DNA from: Nocardia alba NBRC 108234
Lineage (GTDB): Bacteria; Actinomycetota; Actinomycetes; Mycobacteriales; Mycobacteriaceae
DNA length: 64,000 nucleotides
Direction: 5' to 3'
Assembly: GCF_001612665.1 (NCBI RefSeq)
Contig: NZ_BDAX01000021.1
Location: 124,001-188,000, forward strand
This document shows, one piece after another, positions 9,126 through 18,568 of the stretch. How positions within the stretch are numbered: the first letter of the stretch is position 1; each line of letters opens with the position of its first letter. The position numbers and the translations under genes were made by a program. The notes beneath the pieces were generated by a model. The model searched no databases, was not told where the DNA came from, and saw only the letters and a list, made by a program, of their open reading frames with translations.

Positions 9126-10313
9126 ATGACGACCACGACAGCTCCCGTTCCGCCCCCGCGCGCCTTCATTCCCGCCCTCGAAGGAATGCGTGGGATGGCG
9201 GCGCTCGGTGTGCTGGTCACGCACGTGGCCTTCCAGACCGGAACGAGCGGGATACCGTTCTTCGGACCGCTCCTGGAACGCTTCGATATGGCGGTGGCGG
9301 TGTTCTTCGCGCTGTCGGGTTTTCTGCTGTGGCGTCCGCACGCGGCGGCCGCGCATGGACTCGGCCGCGCGCCGCGGACCTCGCGCTACCTGCTGCACCG
9401 GGTGGCCAGGGTGCTGCCCGCGTACTGGGTCGTCGTGGTGTTCGTGCTGGTGTTGCTGCCCGGCGCGGCGCATTCGGCGAACCTGCGGGTGTGGGTGTCG
9501 AATCTGTTCCTGCTGCAGGTGTTCGTGCCGTTGACGTTGACCGATGGGCTCACCCAGATGTGGAGCCTGTCGGTGGAGATGGCGTTCTACCTGGTGTTGC
9601 CGGTGTTGGCCTGGCTGTTCGTCCGATTGCGCGGACCGGCGGCGCGGTGGCGGGTGCCGGTGCTGTGCGGACTGGTCGTGGCGTGTCTGACCTGGAATCT
9701 GTGGCCGATTCCGACGCCGGACGCGATCCACGCCGACAACTGGCTGCCCGCGTATCTGCCGTGGTTCGCGGCGGGCATGCTCCTGGCGGAACTGATCCAC
9801 CTCGCGCGCACCGGGGCCAGGTGGCCGCGAGTGCTGTCGAATCAGCCCCTGATGTGGGCGATCGCGCTCGCCGCGTTCGTGTTCTCGGCGACCGAGTTCG
9901 GTGGCCCGGCCGGTCTGGAACGCGCGCAGCCGTGGCAGTACGCGATGAAGATGGTGCTCGGCATGGTGCTGGGGTTCTGTCTGCTCGCACCCCTGGTGGT
10001 GCACCGGGTGGGCGCCCAGCACCGCTGGCTGGAATCGCGCACCGCCGCGATTCTGGGCCGCTGGTCCTACGGCATCTTCCTGTGGCACCTGGTGGTGCTC
10101 ACGGTGGTCTTCCCGGTCTTCGGCATCATGCCGTTCAACGGTCACTTCATCTACGTGATCACCCTGACCATCGCGCTCACGCTCCCGTTGGCCGCCGCGA
10201 GCTTCGCCCTGATCGAGGAACCGGCCCGCCGCTGGGCGGCCCGGTGGGATCGGCGAACCGTGTCCGCACGTGTCGAAGAGGCGGAATCGGTGCAGCGTCC
10301 GGCGATGCGCTGA
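9126..10313 (+). CDS. Acyltransferase family 3 membrane protein (Rv0228-like)
   Basis: A 395-aa integral membrane O-acyltransferase. The N-terminus has the diagnostic ALEGMRGMAALGVLVTHV, with R and catalytic-type H, followed by FFALSGFLLWRP and about ten membrane helices. It ends with LIEEPARRW as in the family. It transfers an acyl group to a sugar or lipid in the membrane. ATG 9126 was chosen because the upstream in-frame stretch is charged and unlike the family. Its stop is 1 bp from the stop of convergent aftD. Confidence 0.88.
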   Translation: MTTTTAPVPPPRAFIPALEGMRGMAALGVLVTHVAFQTGTSGIPFFGPLLERFDMAVAVFFALSGFLLWRPHAAAAHGLGRAPRTSRYLLHRVARVLPAYWVVVVFVLVLLPGAAHSANLRVWVSNLFLLQVFVPLTLTDGLTQMWSLSVEMAFYLVLPVLAWLFVRLRGPAARWRVPVLCGLVVACLTWNLWPIPTPDAIHADNWLPAYLPWFAAGMLLAELIHLARTGARWPRVLSNQPLMWAIALAAFVFSATEFGGPAGLERAQPWQYAMKMVLGMVLGFCLLAPLVVHRVGAQHRWLESRTAAILGRWSYGIFLWHLVVLTVVFPVFGIMPFNGHFIYVITLTIALTLPLAAASFALIEEPARRWAARWDRRTVSARVEEAESVQRPAMR

Positions 10314-10314
10314 G

Positions 10315-13300
10315 TCACCGCCGGCGGGGCAGTGCGGCTATCCCGACGGCGACGACCGCGATCACGGCAGGCGCCTGAGCCCACAGCGAGCCGCCCATGT
10401 ACTCGACACCGGAGCGCCAGGTCCCGGTGGACAGCGCCGCCGCCGACGCCAGTGTCCCGAGGCCGGCGAGCCAGGGCAGGGTGCGCGCCGTGAGCGCGGG
10501 CCGGAAATGTCGGCAGCCGAGGGCGATCAGTGTGCACGCCACCCCGAACGGCCCGGCGATCACCGCGATCACGCCGGTCAACCCGAGCGCGGCCACCCAG
10601 CCGACACCCCAGGTGCTCGGCGCGGGCCCGGCGTCGGGAACCACACGTCGACGCGGAACAGCGAGCAGCGCAAGGGGAATCAGCAACAGCAGTCCGCCGA
10701 AGATCGCCAGCCGGTACCAGCGGTCGGCCGGGAACGACACGGTGATCTCCCCGGTGGTGCCCGGCGGAACGAGCCATGCCTGTTGCCAGCCGTCGACGAC
10801 GAGCGGCGACAGTTCTCGCCCGTCGGCGGTATGAGCCTGCCAGCCGACGTTGGTACTGAGCGGAAGGACCAGCAGTTGAGTGCCGGCACCCGGCTCGTTC
10901 GGGTCGGCGGGTTCGCTTTCGGCGTCGGTGGGCGCGGGCTCGGGAGTTTCGCCGGACGCGTCGTTCGCGGACGCGCCGGGGTAGGGGTCGGTGCGGGGCA
11001 GGCGCAGGCGGTCGACGGTGAAGAGTTCGGTGGGGGCCACGGTGAGGTCCGGGTGGCCGGGGAGCAGTTCGATATCGGCCGCGTCCTCGGGGCAGGCCTG
11101 CGCGGAAACCGGTGCACCCGTGCGGAGTTCGTCGGCGGTGGCGGTGATGGTGGTGTGCACGGCACGGCCGCCGACGGCGATCACCGGCCCGGCCTCACAG
11201 CCGACAGTGATGAGTCGGTCGCCGGGGGCGTGGGCCGGATACTCGGGCCCGAGCACCTCGACCTCGGCCAGCCCGGGAGGCTGGGTGAGGACGAAACCGA
11301 GCGCTGTGCGATCGAGCACCTCGTTCCAGCTCTGGACGCTGATCTCGATGCGATCGGTTTCGGTGGGGTACAGCGAGATTCGGGCGGGTTCGCCGTGGTC
11401 GCGTTCGGGCAGTTCGCGGATCTGCGGCCCGTTGCCCATGTTCACCGCGACGGCGGTCGCGGTCGCGGGCAGGCCGCCGAGCGCGGTGGTGATGTCGAGC
11501 CCGGTCACCAGTGTCGGTTCCGGAAGTTCCAGCACCAGCGTGGGTTTACCGCCCGCGGGTTCGCGCACGGTCGACTCGGGCGCGGTCCAGGTGGTCTTCG
11601 GATCGCCGTCGGTGGCGGCGAAGGCGGAGCCGCGCGGATCGGCGACATCGGCCTGCCCGCGTGCCACCGGCCTGGTCGGGTCGGTGAGCAGGGCCTCCAG
11701 CGCGGGCCCGGGTCGGGTCCGCACGGTGAGGTCGGTGCCGACGGTGAGCGGTTCCGGCACCGACAGGGTGCGCCCGAAGACGCCGGGCTCCTCGGCGGGC
11801 AGTCCGAGCCCCTTGCTGCAGTGCACGCGGTCGGGACCGTCGAAGCAATTACCGCGACCGGGGAATTCCTGTCCGAGATCCCACCCGCTGACGACGGTTC
11901 CCGCGGCCACATCGGGCAGCACCACCCGGTGCCGGATATCCACCCGCTCGGGCGCCTCCCGGTTGGAGTAGTCGTCGAGTGTGAGCTCGCTGATTCCGAA
12001 TTGTCCACCGCGGGTGCCGGTTTCGGTGCGCGCGGCACTGATCATCACCCAGTCGGATTTACCCGCGGGCAGCGCGACCGACACCGGATCGCCGGGTTCG
12101 GTGATCCGGGCCGACACCGTCCCACGCGAGGTGCGGACCTCGACCCACTTCACCGGATCACCCAGCGCTGCCGCCGTGGTGGTGAAGCGCAGCGAGCCGC
12201 TCGCGACCGGCTTGTCCAGATCGAGTCGAATCCATTGCCCGAGAGCCGATTCGGAACCGTTGCTGATCCACGCGGTGCTCGGATCGCCGTCCACGGCGGC
12301 CGCGGTGGAACTGCCGGGGGCCGCCCCGCCGATCTGGGTGGCATCGGCGGCCGAGCTCGACGCGGTGACCTTCGCCCCCGACCACTCGCCCTGCACGAGC
12401 CCGGCGCCTTCGACGGGGTAGTCGGGGACCAGGTTGTGGGTGCGCCGGGCGTCGTCGGCGGCGCGGACCGCGGAGTTGTGGTTGTCGACCCGGCCGAAAT
12501 CGGTCTCGCGATCCATCGGGGTGTCGGTGACCAGCACGGGCCGCGCGGGTAACCCGGCGCGTCGGGCGTCGGCGTCGAGAAGCACTGGCGCCGTGGGGTT
12601 CTCCGCGTCGCGGCGCACCCGCTCCAGCACTTCGGGGCCGCCCTGGACAACGGGGGTCGAGTCCAGCGGGACCGTGTACGCGCCGGGGAACGCGGGGGGT
12701 ACGCCCGTGCCGCTGCGCACGTCGACAGGTGTGCCGGGCGGCGGTACGTCGACCCGGTAGATCTCCACGGCCGGGTAGGCGGGCTGCAGATCGTTGTCGA
12801 CCACCAGCCCGGTGTCCGCCGCACGCGGCCCGATGTTCGCGCCGAACGATGTCACCCTGGTGAAGCCGGGCGAGCCCTCGATCGCGCGGTGCGCGAGCAT
12901 CGGCCGCGTGGAACGCGAGGTCTCGGGGTCGAGGTCGTTGCGCAACACCAGGATTCCGATGCCCTGGTCGGCGAGGGTGGCGGCGAGCCCGGTCGACGGC
13001 CTGCCGTCGGCGATCAGCCGCTGCACCGAATCCATCGCGCGAATCGTGCCCGGCGGATTCAGGGGAACCGAATCACGCACGGCCCATGGGGTACTCGCCA
13101 GGGCTTGCAGCGGTTCGTCGCGGGTGAGTCCCCAGATCTGGCTGCCGAAGGGAGCGCCGGGCACGACCAGCGCGCGGGTGTCGGCGGCGTTGTCGGCCAG
13201 CCAGTCGGCGGTGTCGGTCCAGTAGGCGGGCACCCGGTCGTAGGCGCCGCGCGGGGCGAGCCGACCGGTCCACGCCAGCGAGGTCGCGAGGGTGAGCGCG

Positions 13301-14625
13301 GCCAGCACCAGCGCGGCGACCGCCACGAGCCGGTCGCGCTCGGGATGGGCGAAAGAGCTGCGCCACACCGGCATCGGCACGGACGCGGGCAGCGCGACCC
13401 GGCCGATCAGATGCGCCAGCCCCACCACCAGCGGCAGCCGGATCAGTGGTTCGAGCTTGTGCACATTGCGCAGCGGCGCACCGCCGGAGTCGAGGAAGAT
13501 CCGCACGTGTTCGGCGAACGGCCCGCCGAGCGTCCCCACATACCCCGCGCAGATCCCCGCGAGCCCCACGCACAGGATCAGGGCGAATCGGCCCCGATAC
13601 GGCATCGTCGACCGGGCGAGTCCGGCCATGCCCGCCGCCGCGAGCAAGCCGGTCGCGAGCACCGCGGCGGGCTGGGTCACCAGCACCGCTCCGGCGATCC
13701 GCTCCGGCGAGACGAACGGCGTCCAGCTGTCGGTCCCGCGTAGCACCTCGCTCAACGCGGCCCACTGCGTCGTCACCCCCGACGACTCGATGAAGTCGAG
13801 GAACGGCGGACTCACCTTGCCGAGCAGCAGCAGCGGCACCACCCACCAGAAAGTGGCGAGGACCAGCAGCGGAATCCACGCTCGGGTGAACCGCCACCAC
13901 TGCCGATTCGGCCGGTAAGAGGCCCACCACAGGGCCGCGGGCAGAAACGCCGCCACGGTCGCGACCGCGTTCACCGACCCCATCAACGCCAGCGCGAGCG
14001 CGCTGCCCGCGGGCGAGAGCGCACCACCGCGCCGCCGCGCTCGGATCGCCACCCCGAGCGCCGCGGGCGCGAGCAGCACCCATGGCGCCAGCATCATCGG
14101 CAGGGTTTCCGAGGAGATCGAGCCGAGTGTGGTCAGCACGCGGGGCGACAACGCGAACGTGATGCCCGCGATCACCCGCGACCCGCGCGAGCCGATGCCG
14201 AGCGTTTCGCACAGCTTGACGATGCCCCAGAACCCGGCGAGCAGCAGCAGCGCCCACCACACGCGCTGGGTGACCCACGCGGGCAGATGCAGCAGGTGAC
14301 CAGCGGAGAAGAACGCGCCGTGCGGGAAGAAGTAGCCGTAGGCCTGGTTCTGGACCTGACCCATCGGGGCCTGGCTGCTCCACAGGTGCGACGCTCGCGC
14401 GAGGAAACCGAGGGGGTTCTGCGCGAGGTCGTACTTGGTGTCGGCGACGGTGAGGCTGGGCGCCTGCGCGAAGGTCAGTACGAAGGCGGCTACTACCGAG
14501 CCGACGAGCCAGCGCCAACCCAGTGGCGCCCTGTCCGGTTGCCCCGAGGTGGGGCGTGACGCGCGGGCGTCGGCCTCAGCGGCTGCCGTATTCAGGGGCG
14601 TTGAGCAGCGACGAGTCCTTGTCAC
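10315..14625 (-). CDS. aftD: Arabinofuranosyltransferase AftD
   Basis: A very large (1436 aa) GT-C enzyme of arabinogalactan and lipoarabinomannan synthesis, using decaprenyl-phospho-arabinose at the outer face of the membrane. The N-terminal half is polytopic with LTFAQAPSLTVADTKYDLAQ, FALSPRVLTTLGSISSETLP and NQAYGYFFPHGAFF, all highly characteristic of AftD. The C-terminal half is soluble with repeated carbohydrate-binding-like modules (WISNGSESALGQWIRLDL; TTWTAPES) and ends in membrane helices. Length and order match the mycobacterial enzyme (about 1400 aa). The start is uncertain: ATG 14625 makes it overlap the upstream small gene by 50 nt, which indicates translational coupling. Confidence 0.95.
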   Translation of the reverse strand: MTRTRRCSTPLNTAAAEADARASRPTSGQPDRAPLGWRWLVGSVVAAFVLTFAQAPSLTVADTKYDLAQNPLGFLARASHLWSSQAPMGQVQNQAYGYFFPHGAFFSAGHLLHLPAWVTQRVWWALLLLAGFWGIVKLCETLGIGSRGSRVIAGITFALSPRVLTTLGSISSETLPMMLAPWVLLAPAALGVAIRARRRGGALSPAGSALALALMGSVNAVATVAAFLPAALWWASYRPNRQWWRFTRAWIPLLVLATFWWVVPLLLLGKVSPPFLDFIESSGVTTQWAALSEVLRGTDSWTPFVSPERIAGAVLVTQPAAVLATGLLAAAGMAGLARSTMPYRGRFALILCVGLAGICAGYVGTLGGPFAEHVRIFLDSGGAPLRNVHKLEPLIRLPLVVGLAHLIGRVALPASVPMPVWRSSFAHPERDRLVAVAALVLAALTLATSLAWTGRLAPRGAYDRVPAYWTDTADWLADNAADTRALVVPGAPFGSQIWGLTRDEPLQALASTPWAVRDSVPLNPPGTIRAMDSVQRLIADGRPSTGLAATLADQGIGILVLRNDLDPETSRSTRPMLAHRAIEGSPGFTRVTSFGANIGPRAADTGLVVDNDLQPAYPAVEIYRVDVPPPGTPVDVRSGTGVPPAFPGAYTVPLDSTPVVQGGPEVLERVRRDAENPTAPVLLDADARRAGLPARPVLVTDTPMDRETDFGRVDNHNSAVRAADDARRTHNLVPDYPVEGAGLVQGEWSGAKVTASSSAADATQIGGAAPGSSTAAAVDGDPSTAWISNGSESALGQWIRLDLDKPVASGSLRFTTTAAALGDPVKWVEVRTSRGTVSARITEPGDPVSVALPAGKSDWVMISAARTETGTRGGQFGISELTLDDYSNREAPERVDIRHRVVLPDVAAGTVVSGWDLGQEFPGRGNCFDGPDRVHCSKGLGLPAEEPGVFGRTLSVPEPLTVGTDLTVRTRPGPALEALLTDPTRPVARGQADVADPRGSAFAATDGDPKTTWTAPESTVREPAGGKPTLVLELPEPTLVTGLDITTALGGLPATATAVAVNMGNGPQIRELPERDHGEPARISLYPTETDRIEISVQSWNEVLDRTALGFVLTQPPGLAEVEVLGPEYPAHAPGDRLITVGCEAGPVIAVGGRAVHTTITATADELRTGAPVSAQACPEDAADIELLPGHPDLTVAPTELFTVDRLRLPRTDPYPGASANDASGETPEPAPTDAESEPADPNEPGAGTQLLVLPLSTNVGWQAHTADGRELSPLVVDGWQQAWLVPPGTTGEITVSFPADRWYRLAIFGGLLLLIPLALLAVPRRRVVPDAGPAPSTWGVGWVAALGLTGVIAVIAGPFGVACTLIALGCRHFRPALTARTLPWLAGLGTLASAAALSTGTWRSGVEYMGGSLWAQAPAVIAVVAVGIAALPRRR

Positions 14626-14746
14626 CGCTGCGGTCGATCGAGGGCGCCGTGTTCTGCTGCACCGCCGCCGTGATGGCGAAGACGGCGATCGCGCTCAGCA
14701 GGGCGCCGCCGACCGCGCTGGCAACAGCCGGAACAGCAAACTTCAT
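14576..14746 (-). CDS. Small membrane protein upstream of aftD (Rv0236A-like)
   Basis: A 56-aa protein with one N-terminal hydrophobic helix (FAVPAVASAVGGALLSAIAV) and a polar tail ending LLNAPEYGSR, the pattern of the DUF2613-type small proteins that precede aftD in mycobacteria. ATG 14746 was chosen over the longer in-frame start at 14758. It overlaps the beginning of aftD and is probably co-translated with it. A partner or stabilising role for AftD is inferred only from conserved linkage. Confidence 0.8.
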   Translation of the reverse strand: MKFAVPAVASAVGGALLSAIAVFAITAAVQQNTAPSIDRSGDKDSSLLNAPEYGSR

Positions 14747-14813
14747 CGCGCACTCCAATACGCTCGACGACGGGGCCTGTCTGTGGCCAACCTAGCAGGT
14801 CCGCCCGGCTCGA

Positions 14814-15965
14814 TCAGTCGTTGGGCAGCTCGCAACGCAGGGCATTCATCAGCGTGCGTAGTTTGGCCGTCGTCTCGGCCAGCTCGGCACGCGGATCCGA
14901 CGCCGCGACGATCCCGCCGCCCGCGCTCGCCCGCAGCGTCCGGCGATCGGCGCCGAGCTCGCCGCCGCGAATCGCCACGACCCATTCGCCGTCGCCGTCG
15001 TCGCCGCACCAGCCCACCGCGCCGCCGTAGAAGCCGCGTCGCGGTTCGTCGGTGGCGATCGCGTCCAGCGCGGCGGTGAACGGGGTGCCGTTGACGGCGG
15101 GGGTCGGGTGCAGCAGCAGGGCCAGGTCGAGTGCGGTGGTCGACGGGTCACGCAGCACGCCGTGAATGGGGGTGGCCAGGTGCCAGACCTGTTCGGTGCT
15201 GAGGAGCTCGGGCGCGTCGGGGATGTGCAGTCGCGCGCAGACCGGGGTCAGTTGCCGACGGATCCAGTCGATGACGAAGGCATGCTCGTCGTGGTTCTTC
15301 TTGCTGGCCAACAGTTCTCGCGCCTGTGCCGCGTCCTCGGCCGGATCGGCGAGGCGCGCCACGGTGCCCGCGAGCGGGTGCAGGCTCACGCGCTCGCCGT
15401 GGCGTGCGATGAGCACCTCCGGTGTCGCGCCGATCAGCGTCTCGCCGGATCGACCCGCCGCGGACAGGTCGACCGCGTACACCGCGGCGTTCGGATGCCT
15501 GGTCAGCAGGTGCGCCGCGAGCACTTCGGGGTCGAGCGGCGCGTCGGCCTCCAGCACTATCGACCGTGCGGCCACTACCTTGCGCAGCTCGTTCGCCGGG
15601 TCGGCCAGCTGCTCGACCAGTTTCGTCACCCGCGCGACATGCTCAGCCGGACTGGGTATCTCGGTCACCACACGCACTTCGGGCAGGTCCGGGAGCGCCG
15701 CGGGTCGCCACGGTCCCGCGGTGTGCAGCACCGTCTCCGGTTGCCAGAGTGCCGCGGGCTCGCGCGGATCGAACGGCAGGGCTCCGACGATCAACGTGGG
15801 TGCCGGGTCATGCCGTTCTCCGGCCGAATCGGCGACCTGCGCTCGGCCGGGCGAGCTCCGCCACGCGCGCAGCGCCGCCAGTGCCTCCCGCGGGTCGGAG
15901 TAGGACTTGCGCACCCCTGACGTCCGCAACACCGCGTCGGGTCGAGCGAGCAGGAATTCGTTCAT
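14814..15965 (-). CDS. Isochorismate synthase
   Basis: A 383-aa chorismate-utilising enzyme converting chorismate to isochorismate for menaquinone or salicylate-type siderophores. Family signatures include RKVVAARSIVLE, GATPEVLIARHG, HPLAGTVAR, SKKNHDEHAFVIDWI, HPTPAVNGTP, FYGGAVGW and the Mg-binding SAGGGIVAASDPRAE. ATG 15965 (MNEFLLARPD) was preferred to an upstream arginine-rich extension. It resembles the EntC/MenF/DhbC group. No siderophore synthetase is nearby, so the product's fate cannot be read from context. Confidence 0.9.
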   Translation of the reverse strand: MNEFLLARPDAVLRTSGVRKSYSDPREALAALRAWRSSPGRAQVADSAGERHDPAPTLIVGALPFDPREPAALWQPETVLHTAGPWRPAALPDLPEVRVVTEIPSPAEHVARVTKLVEQLADPANELRKVVAARSIVLEADAPLDPEVLAAHLLTRHPNAAVYAVDLSAAGRSGETLIGATPEVLIARHGERVSLHPLAGTVARLADPAEDAAQARELLASKKNHDEHAFVIDWIRRQLTPVCARLHIPDAPELLSTEQVWHLATPIHGVLRDPSTTALDLALLLHPTPAVNGTPFTAALDAIATDEPRRGFYGGAVGWCGDDGDGEWVVAIRGGELGADRRTLRASAGGGIVAASDPRAELAETTAKLRTLMNALRCELPND

Positions 15966-16053
15966 GGTGCTTCGACCATAACGCCGCCGATGTGGCGCCG
16001 ATCCGCGAGAGCGACGCAACTCTCACCGCTCGAAGATCGGGCGTGGCGACCGG

Positions 16054-16521
16054 CTACTGCTCCGGCGGTACCAGCAGGACCGGCCGGTGCCCGTGCTTGA
16101 GTACGGCCTCGGCGACGCTGCTGTGCAACAGCGCGCGCAACCCCGTTGAACCGCGCGTACCGGCGACGATGATGTCGACGTCGAGTTCGTCGGCGCAGTC
16201 CACGATGGCGTTCCAGATCGTGGTGGTGCACTCGGCGGTGCGCGGTTCGGCGTCGACGCCGGCCAGTCGCGCCAGGTGCACGCCCTCGGCGTTGATCTTG
16301 CGGGCGTCGGCGTAGGCGATGTCCTCCACCTCCTCGTCGGGCACCCAGTCGGGCTGCATCACCCCGGCGAGTCCGGAGATGCGCGCGGCCTGGCGCACCA
16401 TCGGCTCCCACGCGGTGAGCAGAATCGCGCGTTCGGCGGTGAGGAACCGTCCCGCGTACTCGATGGCGCGTTTGGCGTTCTCGGAACCGTCGTAGGCGAT
16501 GAGCATCCGATCGCATGCCAT
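16054..16521 (-). CDS. Universal stress protein (UspA domain)
   Basis: A single-domain 155-aa Usp protein starting MLIAYDGSENAKRAIEYA and ending with the ATP-binding GTRGSTGLRALLHSSVAEAVLKHG and PVLLVPPE. It probably binds ATP and acts in dormancy or stress adaptation. It has a strong AGGAGG site directly upstream. It is a stand-alone unit between the isochorismate synthase and lpqI. Confidence 0.92.
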   Translation of the reverse strand: MACDRMLIAYDGSENAKRAIEYAGRFLTAERAILLTAWEPMVRQAARISGLAGVMQPDWVPDEEVEDIAYADARKINAEGVHLARLAGVDAEPRTAECTTTIWNAIVDCADELDVDIIVAGTRGSTGLRALLHSSVAEAVLKHGHRPVLLVPPEQ

Positions 16522-16635
16522 GACGACCTCCTGCGCTGGTCGGAGCTGGTTTCATCCCAGGTTACCCGCGGCTGGGAGGTATCAATCCGAACCACCGTGA
16601 TGGGTTCGCGGCGCGAGCGGGCTACCGTGGAGCGC

Positions 16636-17814
16636 ATGCGGAAATCGCCTGTGGTCGTGTTCGCAGTCCTCGCCGCCGTCGCGACCGCCTGTTCGGGAGG
16701 TTCGTCGAACGAGACGTCGCCCGCGGCGAGTAGCAGCGCGGTGGCCGGTCCCTCGGCCGCCGGGGAGCCGGGGTCGCCCGCGTCGGCGACTCCGACCCGA
16801 AGCAATTGCGGCGCAGACTATCTCGCCAAACTTTCGCAGCGCGAGAAGCTGGCCCAGTTGCTGACCGTCGGCATCACCGGGTCGGCGGACGCGTCGAACG
16901 TGGTGAGTTCGGAGCAGGTGGGCGGCATCTTCGTCGGCAGCTGGACCGATCCGAGCCTGCTCGACAAGTCGGCACTCGACGCGGTGAAGGCGAAGGCCAA
17001 GGTGCCGCTGATGGTGACCATCGACGAAGAGGGCGGGCGGGTCTCGCGCGCGAAGAACGTGATCGGCGCCGCGCCGTCGGCCCGTGAGATCGCGCAGACC
17101 CAGACCCCCGAGCAGTACTACCAGTTCACGCTGACCAGGTCGAAGGCGCTCAAGGACCTCGGGATCACCGTCGATTTCGCCCCCGATGTCGATGTGAGCA
17201 GCCAGCCCGACAACAGCGTGATCGGCGACCGCTCCTACAGCGACGACCCGAAGGTCGTCACCGAGTTCGCCGGTGCCTACATCCGCGCGGCCAACGAGGT
17301 CGGCCTCGGTTCGGTGATCAAGCACTTCCCCGGCCACGGCTCCGGGTCCGGTGACTCGCACACCGGCGCCGTCACCACCCCGCCGCTGGACCAGATGCAG
17401 AACACCGACCTGGTGCCGTTCCGTGAGCTGGTGAATTCCGGTGCGGCGGTGATGGTCGGCCACCTCGACGTGCCCGGCCTGACCGAGCCCGACGTGCCCG
17501 CCAGCATCAGCCCGGCCGCGATGACGCTGCTGCGCGAGGGCAAGGGCTACGGTGCGCCGCCCTACGACGGGCCGATCTTCACCGACGATCTCAGCGGCAT
17601 GGCCGCCATCACCGCCCGCATGTCCATCGCCGATGCCGTCGAGGCCACTCTCCTCGCGGGCGCCGACAACGCGCTGTGGATCAGCAGCGATGCGGTGCCC
17701 CAGGTACTCGACCGTTTGGAACAGTCGGTGTCTAGTGGCAAACTGCCCGCCGACCGGGTCGACACATCCGTTCTGCGGATGGCGCGCTACAAGGGCGTAG
17801 CGCTGGGCTGCTGA
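16636..17814 (+). CDS. lpqI: Lipoprotein beta-N-acetylglucosaminidase, GH3 (LpqI/NagZ)
   Basis: A secreted lipoprotein of 392 aa: positively charged start, hydrophobic h-region and lipobox VATAC with C19 as the acylation site, then a Ser/Ala/Pro linker. The GH3 domain has the NagZ signature KHFPGHGSGSGDSHTG and the FTDDLSGMAAI nucleophile region (Asp). It removes GlcNAc from muropeptides at the cell surface during wall recycling. ATG 16636 is the start; GTG 16627 is possible. The TetR gene follows with an operator between them, as in the mycobacterial lpqI-Rv0238 pair. Confidence 0.92.
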   Translation: MRKSPVVVFAVLAAVATACSGGSSNETSPAASSSAVAGPSAAGEPGSPASATPTRSNCGADYLAKLSQREKLAQLLTVGITGSADASNVVSSEQVGGIFVGSWTDPSLLDKSALDAVKAKAKVPLMVTIDEEGGRVSRAKNVIGAAPSAREIAQTQTPEQYYQFTLTRSKALKDLGITVDFAPDVDVSSQPDNSVIGDRSYSDDPKVVTEFAGAYIRAANEVGLGSVIKHFPGHGSGSGDSHTGAVTTPPLDQMQNTDLVPFRELVNSGAAVMVGHLDVPGLTEPDVPASISPAAMTLLREGKGYGAPPYDGPIFTDDLSGMAAITARMSIADAVEATLLAGADNALWISSDAVPQVLDRLEQSVSSGKLPADRVDTSVLRMARYKGVALGC

Positions 17815-17852
17815 TCGCGCTCGGCGACTGTGCGGCAAATGAGGGCGGGTTA

Positions 17853-17872
17853 ACTTACCTTGGAGTAAGATA
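17853..17872. promoter_or_regulatory. Putative TetR operator, autoregulatory
   Basis: AACTTACCTTGGAGTAAGAT, an imperfect palindrome 28 bp before the TetR start codon. It shares AACTTAC and GAGTAAG arms and most of the centre with the perfect 20-bp palindrome in front of fadA2/fabG4 (26853-26872). Confidence 0.65.
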
Positions 17873-17900
17873 GGTGGTTCACCCTGCGGTAGGAGAGTGG

Positions 17901-18500
17901 ATGGCAGGCGGGACCAAGCGACTTCCCCGGGCAGTTCGCGAGCAACAGATGCTCGATGCCGCCGTCGAGGTATTCGCGCGCAGGGGCTTCCACGACACGT
18001 CGATGGATGCCATCGCCGCCGAGGCGAAGATCTCCAAACCCATGCTCTACCTGTACTACGGCTCCAAGGACGAACTCTTTCGCGCCTGCATCCAGCGCGA
18101 GGGTCTGCGGTTCATCGAGGCCGTCGCGCCCGCGGGCAACCCGCAGTTGACCCCGCACGAGCAGGTGCGTACCGCGCTGGAGAGTTTCCTCGATTTCGTC
18201 GACCGCAATCGCCAGTCCTGGCAGGTTCTCTACCGGCAGGCACTCGGTCAGCAAACTTTCGCCTCCGAAATCGACAATGCCCGTGAGCGCGTCATCGAAC
18301 TCACCGCGAAACTGCTCGAGTCCAGCGCCAGGAACGCCGACCCCGGAACCAATTTCGAGGTCGTCGCGGCGGCGGTGATCGGCGCGGGCGAGGCCATCGC
18401 CGACCGGGTCGCGAGCGGGCGGATCGAGGTGGCCGAGGCGGTCGACCTACTCGACGATCTCGCCTGGCGCGGTCTGGCCGGTCGCAAGAAGGTCGACTAG
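17901..18500 (+). CDS. TetR-family regulator (Rv0238-like)
   Basis: A 199-aa TetR repressor. The N-terminal helix-turn-helix runs over residues about 10-55 (MLDAAVEVFARRGFHDTSMDAIAAEAKISKPMLYLYYGSKDELF), followed by an all-helical ligand domain. ATG 17901 has AGGAG 5 bp upstream; GTG 17898 is an alternative. The palindrome in its own promoter recurs at the divergent fadA2-fabG4/htdX promoter. The simplest reading is a repressor of its own gene and of the beta-oxidation-like genes, released by an acyl-CoA or similar ligand. That regulon is inferred, not shown. Confidence 0.9.
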   Translation: MAGGTKRLPRAVREQQMLDAAVEVFARRGFHDTSMDAIAAEAKISKPMLYLYYGSKDELFRACIQREGLRFIEAVAPAGNPQLTPHEQVRTALESFLDFVDRNRQSWQVLYRQALGQQTFASEIDNARERVIELTAKLLESSARNADPGTNFEVVAAAVIGAGEAIADRVASGRIEVAEAVDLLDDLAWRGLAGRKKVD

Positions 18501-18568
18501 CGGTTGCGCCGCGCCCTGTCGGCTGCGATCGTGCACGGTTGACGTTTCACGACAGACGGGGTGGCAGT

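Noticed and set aside
10270..12552. A 760-aa + strand frame opposite aftD
   Set aside because: It is Gly/Arg-rich and is an antisense shadow of the highly conserved AftD C-terminal half.
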